Below, piece by piece: positions 1 through 8,317 of a stretch of DNA of 64,000 bases. The notes under the pieces are model-generated. The model ran no database searches and was not told the DNA's origin. It was given only the letters and a program-made list of their open reading frames with translations. Origin of the DNA: Pseudomonas sp. CROZ-RG-20F-R04-15. Its GTDB lineage: Bacteria; Pseudomonadota; Gammaproteobacteria; Pseudomonadales; Pseudomonadaceae. The DNA is taken from positions 558,001-622,000 of the forward strand of contig NZ_JAKNQL010000001.1 of NCBI RefSeq assembly GCF_022662375.1. The letters are read 5' to 3'. Made by a program: the position numbers and the translations under genes. Every line of letters starts with the position of its first letter. Position 1 is the first letter of the stretch.

Positions 1-163
1 ATTACTCGCCCAGCAATACAAGGCCTGGACCCTAACGTTCGAGCAGACGCTCTACCTCGGCCCGACCTTGCTCGACGATCCACTCGGTACGCCGAAATTC
101 GCCCGCACCTGGGAAGTCAGCAATATCGACGACCCCGACCAATACACCGCGCTGGAGGCCTGA
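1..163 (+). CDS. Tailocin protein upstream of gpV, 3' end only
   Basis: This is an open frame running in from the left edge and ending in TGA at 161-163, three bases before the gpV-like start. About 53 C-terminal residues are visible, ending TALEA. In the P2 order this place belongs to tail-completion genes (R/S), and the strand-rich sequence would suit a tail terminator or completion protein. The fragment is too short to recognise the family, so the role is inferred from position only. Confidence 0.5.
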   Translation, partial: LLAQQYKAWTLTFEQTLYLGPTLLDDPLGTPKFARTWEVSNIDDPDQYTALEA

Positions 164-166
164 CCG

Positions 167-775
167 ATGTTCGACGCATTACTGCGCATGCAGCTCGGCC
201 CGATCATCGAACGCCTGGCCGAAATGGAAGCGGAAATCGACGACCTGCACCGCCGCGCCGAAAGCTTCTGCCGCATCGGCATTTGCCAGACAGTCGATGC
301 GGCGAGCAATACCTGCCAGGTCAGCCACGGTGGCTTGTTGACGCCGGCGATCAAGTTTTTCAACCCCAGCGCCGGCGCACAAAGCGAGTCGCGGATTCCG
401 ACGGTTGGCGAGCAGTGTCTGCTGTTCAATTACGGTAGCGGCGAAAGCGGCGCGCAGAGCGTGGCATTGTTCGGCTTGAACAGTGACCGTTTTCCGCCAG
501 CCTCCACAGTGCCGACGCTGACCCGTCGAGTACATCAGGACGGCAGCGAAAGCGGCTACGACGATGCCACGCACACCCTCCACTGGCAAAACGGCCCAGC
601 GGCTTTCAGCGGTTCTCGCGAGTCGCTGGAACTGAGCATCGGCCCGGCACGACTGGCGATGACGCCACAACTGATCACCCTGCAACTGGGTGCCGTCGGC
701 ATGACCATCGACCCTTCGGGCGTGCACTTCAGCGGTCCATTGGTCGATCACCAGGGCCGTGTCATCAGCCCCTGA
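167..775 (+). CDS. Baseplate assembly protein V (P2 gpV-like spike)
   Basis: This 202-residue protein is the likely central spike of the P2-like particle, the membrane-piercing tip under the tail tube. It has an N-terminal helix (about residues 1-30), then an OB-fold-like region, and ends in short beta-rich repeats. The length is close to P2 gpV (about 211). It opens the conserved run V-W-J-I, 3 bases after the previous stop and 15 bases before the gp25-like gene. The metal-binding HxH motif often seen at spike tips is absent; the C-terminus reads VDHQGRVISP. The family call rests on position, length and general character. Confidence 0.88.
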   Translation: MFDALLRMQLGPIIERLAEMEAEIDDLHRRAESFCRIGICQTVDAASNTCQVSHGGLLTPAIKFFNPSAGAQSESRIPTVGEQCLLFNYGSGESGAQSVALFGLNSDRFPPASTVPTLTRRVHQDGSESGYDDATHTLHWQNGPAAFSGSRESLELSIGPARLAMTPQLITLQLGAVGMTIDPSGVHFSGPLVDHQGRVISP

Positions 776-790
776 TTCAAGAGCCTGCAC

Positions 791-1123
791 ATGATCGGAA
801 TCGATAGAGACAGCGGGGCCAAGGTCGACGACTGGCTGCAGTTTGTGCAGCGCGCGACCCGGGCCCTGACCACGCCGCTGGGCACCCGGCAAAAACGCCC
901 TTTGTACGGATCGTTGATCCCCACGCTGCTGGGGCAGAACCTCGGTGACGACGTTCTGCTTCTGGCCCAGAGCCACGCCACGCAGGCGTTCTACAACAAG
1001 CAAAACGGCATCGACGATTTTCAGCCACAAGTGATCGTCGCCAGCCGTCAGGGCGCCGGTCTGTTGTTGCGCTTCGCCGGCACCTGGAAAAACCGTCAAC
1101 AAACCTTCGAGGTCGTGACATGA
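791..1123 (+). CDS. Baseplate wedge protein W (GPW/gp25 family)
   Basis: This 110-residue protein belongs to the GPW/gp25 family, a lysozyme-like-fold wedge component that helps nucleate sheath assembly at the baseplate. It opens with IGIDRDSG and contains the family signature region TPLGTRQKRPLYGS (residues about 36-49). Length matches P2 gpW (about 115). It overlaps the next gene by 4 bases (ATGA), indicating translational coupling with the gpJ homologue. Confidence 0.93.
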   Translation: MIGIDRDSGAKVDDWLQFVQRATRALTTPLGTRQKRPLYGSLIPTLLGQNLGDDVLLLAQSHATQAFYNKQNGIDDFQPQVIVASRQGAGLLLRFAGTWKNRQQTFEVVT

Positions 1124-2115
1124 GCATGTTGATCCCCGGCCAGAACCAACTGGCCGAACCCGCGCTGATCACCGTTGAAGCCTTTGAAGACTTGCTCGCC
1201 GAGTTCAAGGCTTTCGTCATCGAATATGTCGGTGCTCGTTCACCGCAGAGCGCGGCAAAACTCAAGACCAGCCTGGAAAACGAAAGCGAACTGCTGACCC
1301 TGGCGCTTGAGGCTTTCTGTGTCCGGCTGCAAACCCACGAACGCAAATACAACGCCCGCATCAAACAGATGCTGGCGTGGTGGGCGACCGGCAGCAATCT
1401 CGATGCGCGGCTGGGGGACATGGGCCTGGAGCGGCAGTTGCTGGATGCGGGCGACCCCGCAGCATTTCCGCCGGTGCCGGCGATTTATGAAAGCGACGAC
1501 GACGCTCGCTTGCGTTATTACCTGGCGCCGCATGCGCCGGCAGCAGGTTCGCGGATGCAGTATCGCCGCGAAGTTTTCACCCTCGGCGAGCGTCCGACGG
1601 TGCATGTCGAATCCACTGAGGCGGGTGTGGTGAATGTCACTTACACCTTCAACCCGGACGGCCTCGCTGCACAGGTCAAGGATGGCAATGGTCGGCGCAC
1701 CGCGCCGGGCGAAGTGCAGGTCACTGTGCTGTCCCGAGACGGCGATGGCACGCCTTCCGCGACATTGCTTGACGGCGTTCGTCAGCACTTCGCGCGGCCT
1801 GATGTACGACCGGAAACCGACCTTGTCACGGTCAAGGCAGCCGATATTCAGCGCTATAAGATCCGCGTCGTCGCCAAGATCAATTCCGGCCCGGATTCGG
1901 GTCTGACCAAAGTCGCCGCGCAACAGCAATTGCAGGCCTACGCCGACAGTTGCCATCGTCTTGAAGGCCGCGTTGATCCAAGCTGGATCGACTACACGCT
2001 GCACAGCGCCGGCGCTGTGCAACTGCAGATTCTCGAACCGCTGGCGCCGATCGTGACGACGGCGTTTCAAGCGCCGTACTGCACCGCAGTCGAAGTTGAG
2101 GTGCTGACGCTATGA
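1120..2115 (+). CDS. Baseplate J protein (P2 gpJ / gp47-like)
   Basis: This 331-residue protein is a baseplate wedge component that links the wedges into the ring and connects towards the fibres. It fits the baseplate J/gp47 family in length and position (P2 gpJ is about 302). The region around residues 110-150, with DDDARLRYYLAPHAPAAGS, corresponds to the arginine-rich family core before the domain that contacts gpI. It overlaps its neighbours by 4 bases on each side, so W-J-I is a tightly coupled unit. Confidence 0.93.
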   Translation: MSMLIPGQNQLAEPALITVEAFEDLLAEFKAFVIEYVGARSPQSAAKLKTSLENESELLTLALEAFCVRLQTHERKYNARIKQMLAWWATGSNLDARLGDMGLERQLLDAGDPAAFPPVPAIYESDDDARLRYYLAPHAPAAGSRMQYRREVFTLGERPTVHVESTEAGVVNVTYTFNPDGLAAQVKDGNGRRTAPGEVQVTVLSRDGDGTPSATLLDGVRQHFARPDVRPETDLVTVKAADIQRYKIRVVAKINSGPDSGLTKVAAQQQLQAYADSCHRLEGRVDPSWIDYTLHSAGAVQLQILEPLAPIVTTAFQAPYCTAVEVEVLTL

Positions 2116-2747
2116 GTGAGCAAACTCAGCGGCCGACGCTGCTGCCGGCCAACAGCTCGGCACTCGAACGAAGTCTGGATCTGGGCTTCGGCGCACTGCT
2201 TGATCGCATCGCGCCGCCGTTCCCGGAACTGATGAACCCAGCAGAAACACCAGTCGCCTTTCTGCCTTATCTGGCAGCGGATCGTGGTGTCGCCGAATGG
2301 AGCACCGCCGCACCGGAAGTGGAAAAACGCCTGACCGTCGAACTGGCCTGGCCCACCGCGCGTCAGGCGGGCACTCGCAAGGCGCTGGAAAACGCCGCCA
2401 AGGGTTTGCAATTAAGGCCCGAGATCCGCGCCTGGTACGAACAGACACCGCCCGGTGCGCCATACAGCTTTTCCGTACGAGCCTTCAGCGACCAACCCTA
2501 CAGCGAAGAAATCGACGCCCGTCTCGATCGACGTCTGGCTGATGCCAAGAGCGAGCGCGATGTGCTGACGGTCTCCGTTGGCTTGAGCGCTTTCGGCAAT
2601 CACGTCATCGGCGCCGCGACGTTCTGCGGCGAACTGACCACGGTTTATCCGGTGTTCATCGAAGGCCTTGAAACCTCGGGAGAGGCGTTCATGGCCGCTG
2701 GCATGTACACCGTCGAAACATCCACTATTTATCCTCAGGGGGCCTGA
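2112..2747 (+). CDS. Phage tail protein I (P2 gpI-like)
   Basis: This 211-residue protein is the gpI baseplate-periphery protein that in P2-type tails lies between the J wedge and the fibre. The family pattern is visible: LLPANSSALERSLD near the start, AETPVAFLPYLA near residue 40 and the WS/EWST region that follows. It is slightly longer than P2 gpI (about 176). The stop codon lies directly against the fibre start at 2748, with no gap. Confidence comes from the strict P2 gene order and the N-terminal signature. Confidence 0.92.
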   Translation: MSEQTQRPTLLPANSSALERSLDLGFGALLDRIAPPFPELMNPAETPVAFLPYLAADRGVAEWSTAAPEVEKRLTVELAWPTARQAGTRKALENAAKGLQLRPEIRAWYEQTPPGAPYSFSVRAFSDQPYSEEIDARLDRRLADAKSERDVLTVSVGLSAFGNHVIGAATFCGELTTVYPVFIEGLETSGEAFMAAGMYTVETSTIYPQGA

Positions 2748-5165
2748 ATGGCTGACTATTACACCCTGCTCACCAACGCAGGGATTGCCTACGAAACGGC
2801 GTGCAAGGCCGCGGGCACGCCGATCAAGTTGACGCAGGTTTCCGTCGGTGATGGCGGCGGCGCGGTCTACAACCCGGCCGCCACCGCCACTGCGCTGAAA
2901 CGCGAAGTCTGGCGCGGGCCGCTCAATGCGCTGTTCCAGGACGAGAAAAATCCGAGCTGGCTGCTCGCCGAAGTGACCATTCCGCCGGATGTTGGCGGTT
3001 GGTATGTGCGAGAGGCCGGGTTGTGGACTGACACCGGGATTCTCTATGCCATCGTCAAATATCCGGAGTCGTTCAAACCGGTTCTGGCGACGTCGGGTTC
3101 GGGTAAAGAGTTCTACATTCGGTCGATTTTCGAGACGAGTAATGCGTCGTTGGTGACGTTGCTGATCGATGACACCGTCGTCAAAGCCACCCGTGCCTGG
3201 GTCATGAGTTACCTCGCCGAAGAACTCGGCAAACTCGATGGTAAGCAATCGGTGCGTGTTGCTGCATCCAGCAACATCGCGTTGAGCGGTGCGCAGCAGA
3301 TCGACGGCGTCGCTGTGATTGCTGGCGACCGTGTGCTGTTGCCGAATCAGACGCTGGCCAAGGACAACGGCTTGTGGGTTGTTGCCAATGGTGACTGGGT
3401 GCGGGCGACCGATGCCAACAGCAGCGCCAAGGTTACGCCGGGCCTGACGGTGATGGTGGAGGAAGGCACGGCGAACGGTGATTCGTTGTGGCACTTGACC
3501 ACCAATGCGCCGATCACTCTCGGCACCACGGCGCTGACGTTCAAGATGCTGGCCGGGCGCACCGGGATTGCTGCCGGAACTTACAAGAGTCTGACCGTTG
3601 ATGAATATGGTCGGGCGACTGCCGGCGCCAATCCTGAAACCTTGGCCGGTTTTGGTATCAAGGATTCGTATACCAAGGCTGAAGTTGAAGCGCTGATTGC
3701 CAAGGCTTCGGCGTTGCCGGTGGGTTCGATTGTCGCGTTTCCGGTTGATGCACCGCCGCCGGGTTTTCTTGAGCTGGATAACAGCGTCAAGAGCAGTGCG
3801 ACTTACCCGGACTTGAGCGCTTATCTGGGCGGCAAGTTCAACAAGGGGGATGAGGGTGTCGGGAATTTCCGCTTGCCCGAGGCGCGTGGGGAGTTCTTGC
3901 GTGGTTGGGATCATGGACGTGGGGTGGATGCTGGACGAGGAATTGGTAGCTACCAGGCAGATGAACTCAAGTCTCATACCCACGTCTTCTCGGCACCGAC
4001 ATCCATTACAGCATCAGGCGGCTCATACGGAATCATTCTATCTGCAGGTGGTACTCCCAATTGGTCTACTACCTACACCGGTGGAAATGAAACTCGCCCC
4101 CGCAACATCGCTGTCATGTGGTGCATCAAAGCCTGGAACGCCCCGGTCAATCAGGGAACCATCGACGTAGCCGCGCTGGCGAAGGAAGTCGAACGGCTCA
4201 AATCCGCTGTTCCGGTGGGGGCTGTTCTGGCATTCCCTACGGGTATTGTCGCTCCCGGTTATCTGGAACTGGACGGCAGTGTGCAGAGCATTGCGACTTA
4301 TCCGGATCTGGCCTCTTTTCTCGGTACCACTTACAACAAGGGTGACGAGGGCGCTGGCAACTTCCGGTTGCCAGAATCGCGTGGTGAATTCCTGCGTGGC
4401 TGGGATCATGGGCGTGGTGTTGATTCAGGGCGGGGATTGGGAAGTTTCCAGAAAGCAACACTCTTGGCGACTGACGCAATAACCCCTGATATCAAGGCGC
4501 TGCAAGACACCACCGTAGCGTTCAAGCTTGGTCCGACTCTCAGTGAGAACAGTCATCCATATGTTGGCGGTGACGTTGTCACTAAGGCCATGTATCCGGA
4601 CACTGGCATTTCCGTCAGCACGGCTGCGAGAGAAGGGTTGTCATTTTTAGACAGTCTACCTATGTATGAGCGAGGCAATCTCGTTGGAACGCGGCCACGC
4701 AACATCGCCGTCATGTGGTGCATCAAAGCCTGGAACGCGCCGGTCAATCAGGGAAACATCGATATCGCTGCATTGGCGGGCCTTGCTCAACAAGCGTCTG
4801 AAGTTAATCAAGGCACAGCGAAAGTCGCGACCCAGAGTCAAACCAACGCGGGAACCGACGACACAGTCATTGTCTCACCGAAAAAACTGCGCCTCGGATT
4901 TGAGATCAGTCTTGCGGCCAATGGATACATCATTTTCCCCACGTGGCTTGGCGGTCTGATATTGCAATGGGGATTGGCATTCATGCCGGGGACATCTGCC
5001 AACTTCAGCTTCCCGATAGCCTTCCGTTCTAATGTTTTTCAAATGGTAGCGACAGATGGTGGAGGTGGCTCCCACTCGTTGGGTGTGAGTCCTTCAACGA
5101 CTGGATTCTCCGCTTGGGGAAATGTGTCGACGACGAACATTCGATATCTGGCCATAGGTAATTAA
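2748..5165 (+). CDS. Tail fibre of the P2-like particle, with duplicated collar tip
   Basis: This 805-residue receptor-binding fibre has clear modules. Residues 1-155 are the phage tail-collar fibre N-terminal domain (starts MADYYTLLTNAGIAYE) that attaches to gpI/gpJ. A shaft follows. A tail-collar domain at about 322-486 is then repeated at about 487-680; both copies start VGS/AV-AFP, contain GNFRLPE-RGEFLRGWDHGRGVD and end TRPRNIAVMWCIKAWN. Inside each copy the stretch after GRG-GS-Q differs strongly. The last 120 residues resemble a third tip of the gp53-like type (LILQWG). The 66-bp ends of the two collar copies (4092-4157 and 4689-4754) differ at 5 bases. A tail-fibre assembly gene follows after 1 base. 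Confidence 0.93.
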   Translation: MADYYTLLTNAGIAYETACKAAGTPIKLTQVSVGDGGGAVYNPAATATALKREVWRGPLNALFQDEKNPSWLLAEVTIPPDVGGWYVREAGLWTDTGILYAIVKYPESFKPVLATSGSGKEFYIRSIFETSNASLVTLLIDDTVVKATRAWVMSYLAEELGKLDGKQSVRVAASSNIALSGAQQIDGVAVIAGDRVLLPNQTLAKDNGLWVVANGDWVRATDANSSAKVTPGLTVMVEEGTANGDSLWHLTTNAPITLGTTALTFKMLAGRTGIAAGTYKSLTVDEYGRATAGANPETLAGFGIKDSYTKAEVEALIAKASALPVGSIVAFPVDAPPPGFLELDNSVKSSATYPDLSAYLGGKFNKGDEGVGNFRLPEARGEFLRGWDHGRGVDAGRGIGSYQADELKSHTHVFSAPTSITASGGSYGIILSAGGTPNWSTTYTGGNETRPRNIAVMWCIKAWNAPVNQGTIDVAALAKEVERLKSAVPVGAVLAFPTGIVAPGYLELDGSVQSIATYPDLASFLGTTYNKGDEGAGNFRLPESRGEFLRGWDHGRGVDSGRGLGSFQKATLLATDAITPDIKALQDTTVAFKLGPTLSENSHPYVGGDVVTKAMYPDTGISVSTAAREGLSFLDSLPMYERGNLVGTRPRNIAVMWCIKAWNAPVNQGNIDIAALAGLAQQASEVNQGTAKVATQSQTNAGTDDTVIVSPKKLRLGFEISLAANGYIIFPTWLGGLILQWGLAFMPGTSANFSFPIAFRSNVFQMVATDGGGGSHSLGVSPSTTGFSAWGNVSTTNIRYLAIGN

Positions 5166-5166
5166 G

Positions 5167-5592
5167 ATGCGTTATTACAGCCAATCAACGGGCTGCACTT
5201 ATTTGGACCGTGTGCATTCGGTGATGCCGGATGACGTGATTCAAATCAGTGATGCCCTCTATCAGGAAGTCTTTGCCAATCCAGCGCCGGGAAAAGCCCG
5301 CAGCCATGATGAAAGCGGACTGCCGATCTTGATCGATCCACCGGGTTTGACCGCAGAAGAAAGCGCAGAGCAGGAGCGCGTCTGGCGAGACGAACAGATC
5401 AACAGTGTTCTGTGGTTGCGTGAGCGTCATCGCGACCAACTCGATCTGAATCAGATAGCTTCGTTGACGACGGAGCAATTCAGCGAGTTGTTGATCTACA
5501 TTCGCAACCTGCGTGACTGGCCACAATCGTCAGAGTTTCCGTCCGCCGACGCACGTCCAGTCGCTCCCACCTGGATCGCTGGACAACCCTAA
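5167..5592 (+). CDS. Tail fibre assembly protein (P2 gpG position)
   Basis: This 141-residue probable chaperone for trimerisation of the preceding fibre has the C-terminal pattern shared with the chaperones of block B: ERVWRDEQIN, WLRERHRDQLDL, ELLIYIRNLRDWP and a final FP-ADARPVAPTW. The N-terminus (RYYSQSTGCTYLD) is the part that usually varies with the fibre tip. It lies 1 base behind the fibre stop and is followed by two hairpin terminators, so it ends the first transcription unit. Confidence 0.85.
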   Translation: MRYYSQSTGCTYLDRVHSVMPDDVIQISDALYQEVFANPAPGKARSHDESGLPILIDPPGLTAEESAEQERVWRDEQINSVLWLRERHRDQLDLNQIASLTTEQFSELLIYIRNLRDWPQSSEFPSADARPVAPTWIAGQP

Positions 5593-5593
5593 T

Positions 5594-5619
5594 AAACGCC
5601 CCGCACTCCGGGGCGTTTT
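5594..5619 (+). terminator. Rho-independent terminator after the fibre-assembly gene
   Basis: AACGCCCCG, a 4-base loop and CGGGGCGTT followed by TTTC form a strong hairpin directly after the stop codon. This separates the V-to-G half of block A from the FI-to-D half, the same division as the P2 late operons. Confidence 0.85.
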
Positions 5620-5649
5620 CTTGTCCGCTTAAAACCACTCAACACCCGC

Positions 5650-5675
5650 CAAGCCCCTCCCCACGAGGGGCTTTC
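5650..5675 (+). terminator. Second hairpin between the two halves of block A
   Basis: AAGCCCCT and AGGGGCTT flank a short CCCCACG-containing loop and end in TT. It is weaker than the hairpin 50 bases upstream and lies just before the ribosome binding site of the next gene. Confidence 0.55.
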
Positions 5676-5696
5676 CCGTTTATGGAGAAACGAAAA

Positions 5697-5882
5697 ATGG
5701 CAACCCGCCAAACTTACACCGTGCTCGTCCCATTCCCCACCGGCGGTGGGCACTGGTCGAGCATCGGCCAGGAACTCGATCTGCTCGACGTCGAGGCCAG
5801 TGCTCTGCACTTCGCCGGTCGACTGGAACTGAAAACCCCCACCACCCAGGCCAAAAAGGCCGCTGCCAAGAAGGCTGACTGA
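5697..5882 (+). CDS. Small protein before the tail sheath, unknown function
   Basis: This gene encodes 61 residues, starting MATRQTYTVLVPF. The ATG at 5697 is preferred over the one at 5682 because GGAG at 5684-5687 is correctly spaced. The sequence has a GGGHWSSIGQ stretch and a lysine/alanine-rich C-terminus (KKAAAKKAD). It occupies the place where the Mu-like block carries DUF2635, directly before the sheath gene and 2 bases from it, so a structural or assembly role is plausible. I do not recognise the family. Confidence 0.7.
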   Translation: MATRQTYTVLVPFPTGGGHWSSIGQELDLLDVEASALHFAGRLELKTPTTQAKKAAAKKAD

Positions 5883-5884
5883 CT

Positions 5885-7051
5885 ATGGCTGAAGTTCTGA
5901 ACTTCGAGCACAACGGCATTACCGTCAATGCCACCGAATCCCCCGAGGCCATGGGTGGCCTGGGTGACAACGTCATCGGTCTGGTCGGCACTGCGCCGAA
6001 AGCCGATCCGCTGATTCCGCGTAACGCACCGTTCCGCATCAACAGCTTCACCACCCACGCGCTACTCGATCCGACCGGCGCTGAAGAAGGCACCTTGTAC
6101 CACGCGGTTTACCAGATACTCAAAGTGGTCAAGGTGCCGGTCTACGTGGTGATCGTCGAAGCGGGCGCAACCCCGGCCGACACCGTCAACAATGTGATTG
6201 GCGGCGTCGATCCACTGACCGGGCGCAAGCTCGGTCTGGCCGCGCTGGGCAGTGTCCCGGAAGACCTGACCATCATCGGCGCGCCGGGCTTCACCGGCAC
6301 CAAAGCGGTGGCCAGCGAGTTCGCCTCGTTCGGCAAGCGCATCAAGGCCCGTGTGGTGCTGGATGGCAAGGACGCCTCGGTCGCTGATCAAGTGTTGTAC
6401 AGCCAGGAACTCGGCGGCGCCGACCTCGGTTTCGACCGTTGCCTGGTAGTGCACAACATGCCAGCCGTGTACTCGAAAGCAGCGAAGAAAAACGTCTTCC
6501 TGTCGCCTTCCAGTCTGGCGATTGCCGCGCTGGCCAAGGTCAAGCAGTGGGAAAGCCCGGGCAACCAGGTGACCTACGCCGAGGACGTTTCGCGGGTCGT
6601 TGAATACAACATCCTCGACACCTCCACCGAAGGCGATCTGCTCAACCGCTACGGCGTCAGCTACTACGCCCGCACGGTGCTGGGCGGCTTCTCGCTGCTG
6701 GGTAACCGCTCGATCACCGGCAAGTTCATCAGCTACGTCGGCCTCGAAGATGCGATCAGCCGCAAGCTGGTCAAGGCCGGCCAGAAAGCCATGGCGAAAA
6801 ACCTCACCAAATCCTTCATGGATCAAGAGGTCAAGCGCATCAACGACTGGCTGCAAACCCTGGTCGCCGACGAAACCATTCCTGGCGGCAGCGTCTATCT
6901 GCACCCGGAACTGAACAGCGTCGAGAAGTACAAGAACGGCACTTGGTACGTGGTCATCGACTACGGCCGCTACGCGCCGAACGAACACATGGTTTATCAA
7001 CTCAACGCCCGCGATGAAATCATCGAGCAGTTCCTGGAGGACGTTCTCTAA
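5885..7051 (+). CDS. Tail sheath protein (P2 FI-like)
   Basis: This 388-residue contractile sheath subunit has a length almost the same as P2 gpFI (about 396). N-terminal HNGITVNATESPEAMGGLGDNVIGLVGTAP is the usual FI opening, and the C-terminal third contains the conserved core with RYGVSYYARTVLG. The sheath stores the energy for contraction that drives the tube through the target envelope. Its TAA overlaps the ATG of the tube gene (TAATG), coupling the two main tail proteins. Confidence 0.96.
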   Translation: MAEVLNFEHNGITVNATESPEAMGGLGDNVIGLVGTAPKADPLIPRNAPFRINSFTTHALLDPTGAEEGTLYHAVYQILKVVKVPVYVVIVEAGATPADTVNNVIGGVDPLTGRKLGLAALGSVPEDLTIIGAPGFTGTKAVASEFASFGKRIKARVVLDGKDASVADQVLYSQELGGADLGFDRCLVVHNMPAVYSKAAKKNVFLSPSSLAIAALAKVKQWESPGNQVTYAEDVSRVVEYNILDTSTEGDLLNRYGVSYYARTVLGGFSLLGNRSITGKFISYVGLEDAISRKLVKAGQKAMAKNLTKSFMDQEVKRINDWLQTLVADETIPGGSVYLHPELNSVEKYKNGTWYVVIDYGRYAPNEHMVYQLNARDEIIEQFLEDVL

Positions 7052-7557
7052 TGTTTACCAACCGCGTAAGACAGGCCATCGCGGCCACCCTGCAAGGTCT
7101 GCCGCTGTCGGCGACCGTTGAAGAGTTCACCCCGCCGAAAATCGAATTCGATGTGGAAGAGATGCGTGGCGGCCGCTTCATCGTCGAAGAAATGGCCAAG
7201 GGCGGCAAAGCGCTCAACGCCAAGCTGACCCTGCAAGGTCTCGGCGCCGAAGTCATGCTGGCACTGGGTGTGAAGCTGGGCGACGACATCCTGCTGAACG
7301 TGCGTGAAGCCGGTCAGGACCAGGACGGCAACACCTGGTTCACCTACCACACCGTCGGCGGCAAGCTGAAATCCCTTGAAGAAACCGCAGTGAAAATGGG
7401 TGAAAAACCCAAGACCAATCTGGAGCTGTCCTGCCGCACCTACAACCGCCTGGAAAACGGCGTACCGGTGATCGACATCGACGTACGCACCCAGAAGTTC
7501 GTGCTCAACGGCGTCGACATCCTCGGTGATGCCCGGCGTGCGGTGCTGATGCCGTAA
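7051..7557 (+). CDS. Major tail tube protein (P2 FII-like)
   Basis: This 168-residue tube subunit matches P2 gpFII in length (about 172), order and content (KIEFDVEEMRGGRFIVEEMAKGG near the N-terminus). Hexameric rings of it form the inner tube that is pushed into the target cell. Translation probably reinitiates from the sheath stop. A REP pair follows, separating it from the E/E' gene. Confidence 0.95.
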   Translation: MFTNRVRQAIAATLQGLPLSATVEEFTPPKIEFDVEEMRGGRFIVEEMAKGGKALNAKLTLQGLGAEVMLALGVKLGDDILLNVREAGQDQDGNTWFTYHTVGGKLKSLEETAVKMGEKPKTNLELSCRTYNRLENGVPVIDIDVRTQKFVLNGVDILGDARRAVLMP

Positions 7558-7585
7558 CTCACGGCTTACAGGCAATCACAAAACC

Positions 7586-7676
7586 CTGTGGGAGCGAGCC
7601 TGCTCGCGAAGCCTTTGGCACATTCAACATCAATGTGACTGAACCACCGCTTTCGCGAGCAGGCTCGCTCCCACAG
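7586..7676. repeat. REP pair (inverted REP doublet)
   Basis: CTGTGGGAGCGAGCCTGCTC and its inverted partner are separated by about 41 bases. This chromosomal Pseudomonas REP element sits inside the tail operon between the tube gene and the E/E' gene. Confidence 0.93.
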
Positions 7677-7735
7677 TGGGCCAGTGTGACTGGCAGAAAT
7701 TGAGTAACCCCCAAGAATCACCAAGGAATTCATAC

Positions 7736-8317
7736 ATGTCGTGGATGCCACCCCAGCATGACCTGCTTTCGCCAATCACCGGCGATGACGGTTCGCAGAT
7801 CAACCAGATCCAGCTCAAACCGCTGTTCTATGCCGCACAAAAAGAAGCGCTGGAACGCGCCGGCGATGACGAAGACGATCAGTTCTTCGAACTGGCGCTG
7901 CTCGCCACTGGCCTGTCGGTCAAGGAGCTCGACCAGCTCAAGCGCCCGGACTACGTGAGCATCGCCCAGTACGTGCACGAGATGTCGACCCGTCCGGCGT
8001 CGTACTTTCTGGAGCAGGTCGAAGACGCGGAAAAATCCGCCGATCCCGACGAAGTGCAACTGCTGCAACCGCTCGCCGTGACCGGCCGCACCGTGACCTC
8101 GCTGAGCCTGGAAATGCCGGTGCTGCGCGCCACCAAAGTGATGAAGAAACTGAAAACGGCCAAGGAACGCGCCGAGTTCATCACCGCCCATTGCACCGGC
8201 CTGATGATCCCTGATCTGGCCCTGATGACTGTCCCGGACTGGACGCAATTGCAGGTGCGCATCGACGATTTTTTAAACCAGCCGGCGGCCTACTTTCGGA
8301 ACGCGACATCGAAGTAA
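7736..8317 (+). CDS. Tail assembly chaperone E (zero-frame product), tandem gpE domains
   Basis: The zero-frame product is 193 residues, starting MSWMPPQHDLL. AAGGAA lies upstream of ATG 7736, which is why this start is chosen. The protein looks like two gpE-type tail-assembly domains in tandem: about 1-90 (LLSPITGDDGS, LALLATGLSVKELDQL) and about 100-193 (LLQPLAVTGRTV, LALMTVPDWTQLQ). P2 gpE is only about 91 residues. In P2, E and its frameshifted form E+E' guide tube polymerisation around the tape measure. A slippery heptamer near the 3' end extends the reading frame; see 8269-8275. Confidence 0.88.
   Translation: MSWMPPQHDLLSPITGDDGSQINQIQLKPLFYAAQKEALERAGDDEDDQFFELALLATGLSVKELDQLKRPDYVSIAQYVHEMSTRPASYFLEQVEDAEKSADPDEVQLLQPLAVTGRTVTSLSLEMPVLRATKVMKKLKTAKERAEFITAHCTGLMIPDLALMTVPDWTQLQVRIDDFLNQPAAYFRNATSK
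8269..8275 (+). promoter_or_regulatory. Programmed -1 frameshift site, block A
   Basis: The heptamer T TTT TTA sits in the zero frame exactly as X XXY YYZ (codons GAT TTT TTA). Slipping back one base leads into an open frame of 54 codons ending at TAG 8437-8439 that has no suitable start of its own. P2 uses the comparable T TTT TTG in its E gene. Confidence 0.85.

Noticed and set aside
2412..3983. 523-codon minus-strand frame opposite the block A fibre
   Set aside because: Shadow frame; composition is low in hydrophobic residues and rich in arginine, and the + strand protein is clear.
2748..5165. Diversity-generating retroelement target in the duplicated collar module
   Set aside because: No reverse transcriptase, template repeat or accessory gene is seen in the window; the variation looks like module exchange.
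7586..7676. Intergenic inverted repeats as an insertion sequence or CRISPR repeat
   Set aside because: Arms are the Pseudomonas REP sequence; there are no transposase frames and no regular repeat-spacer series.
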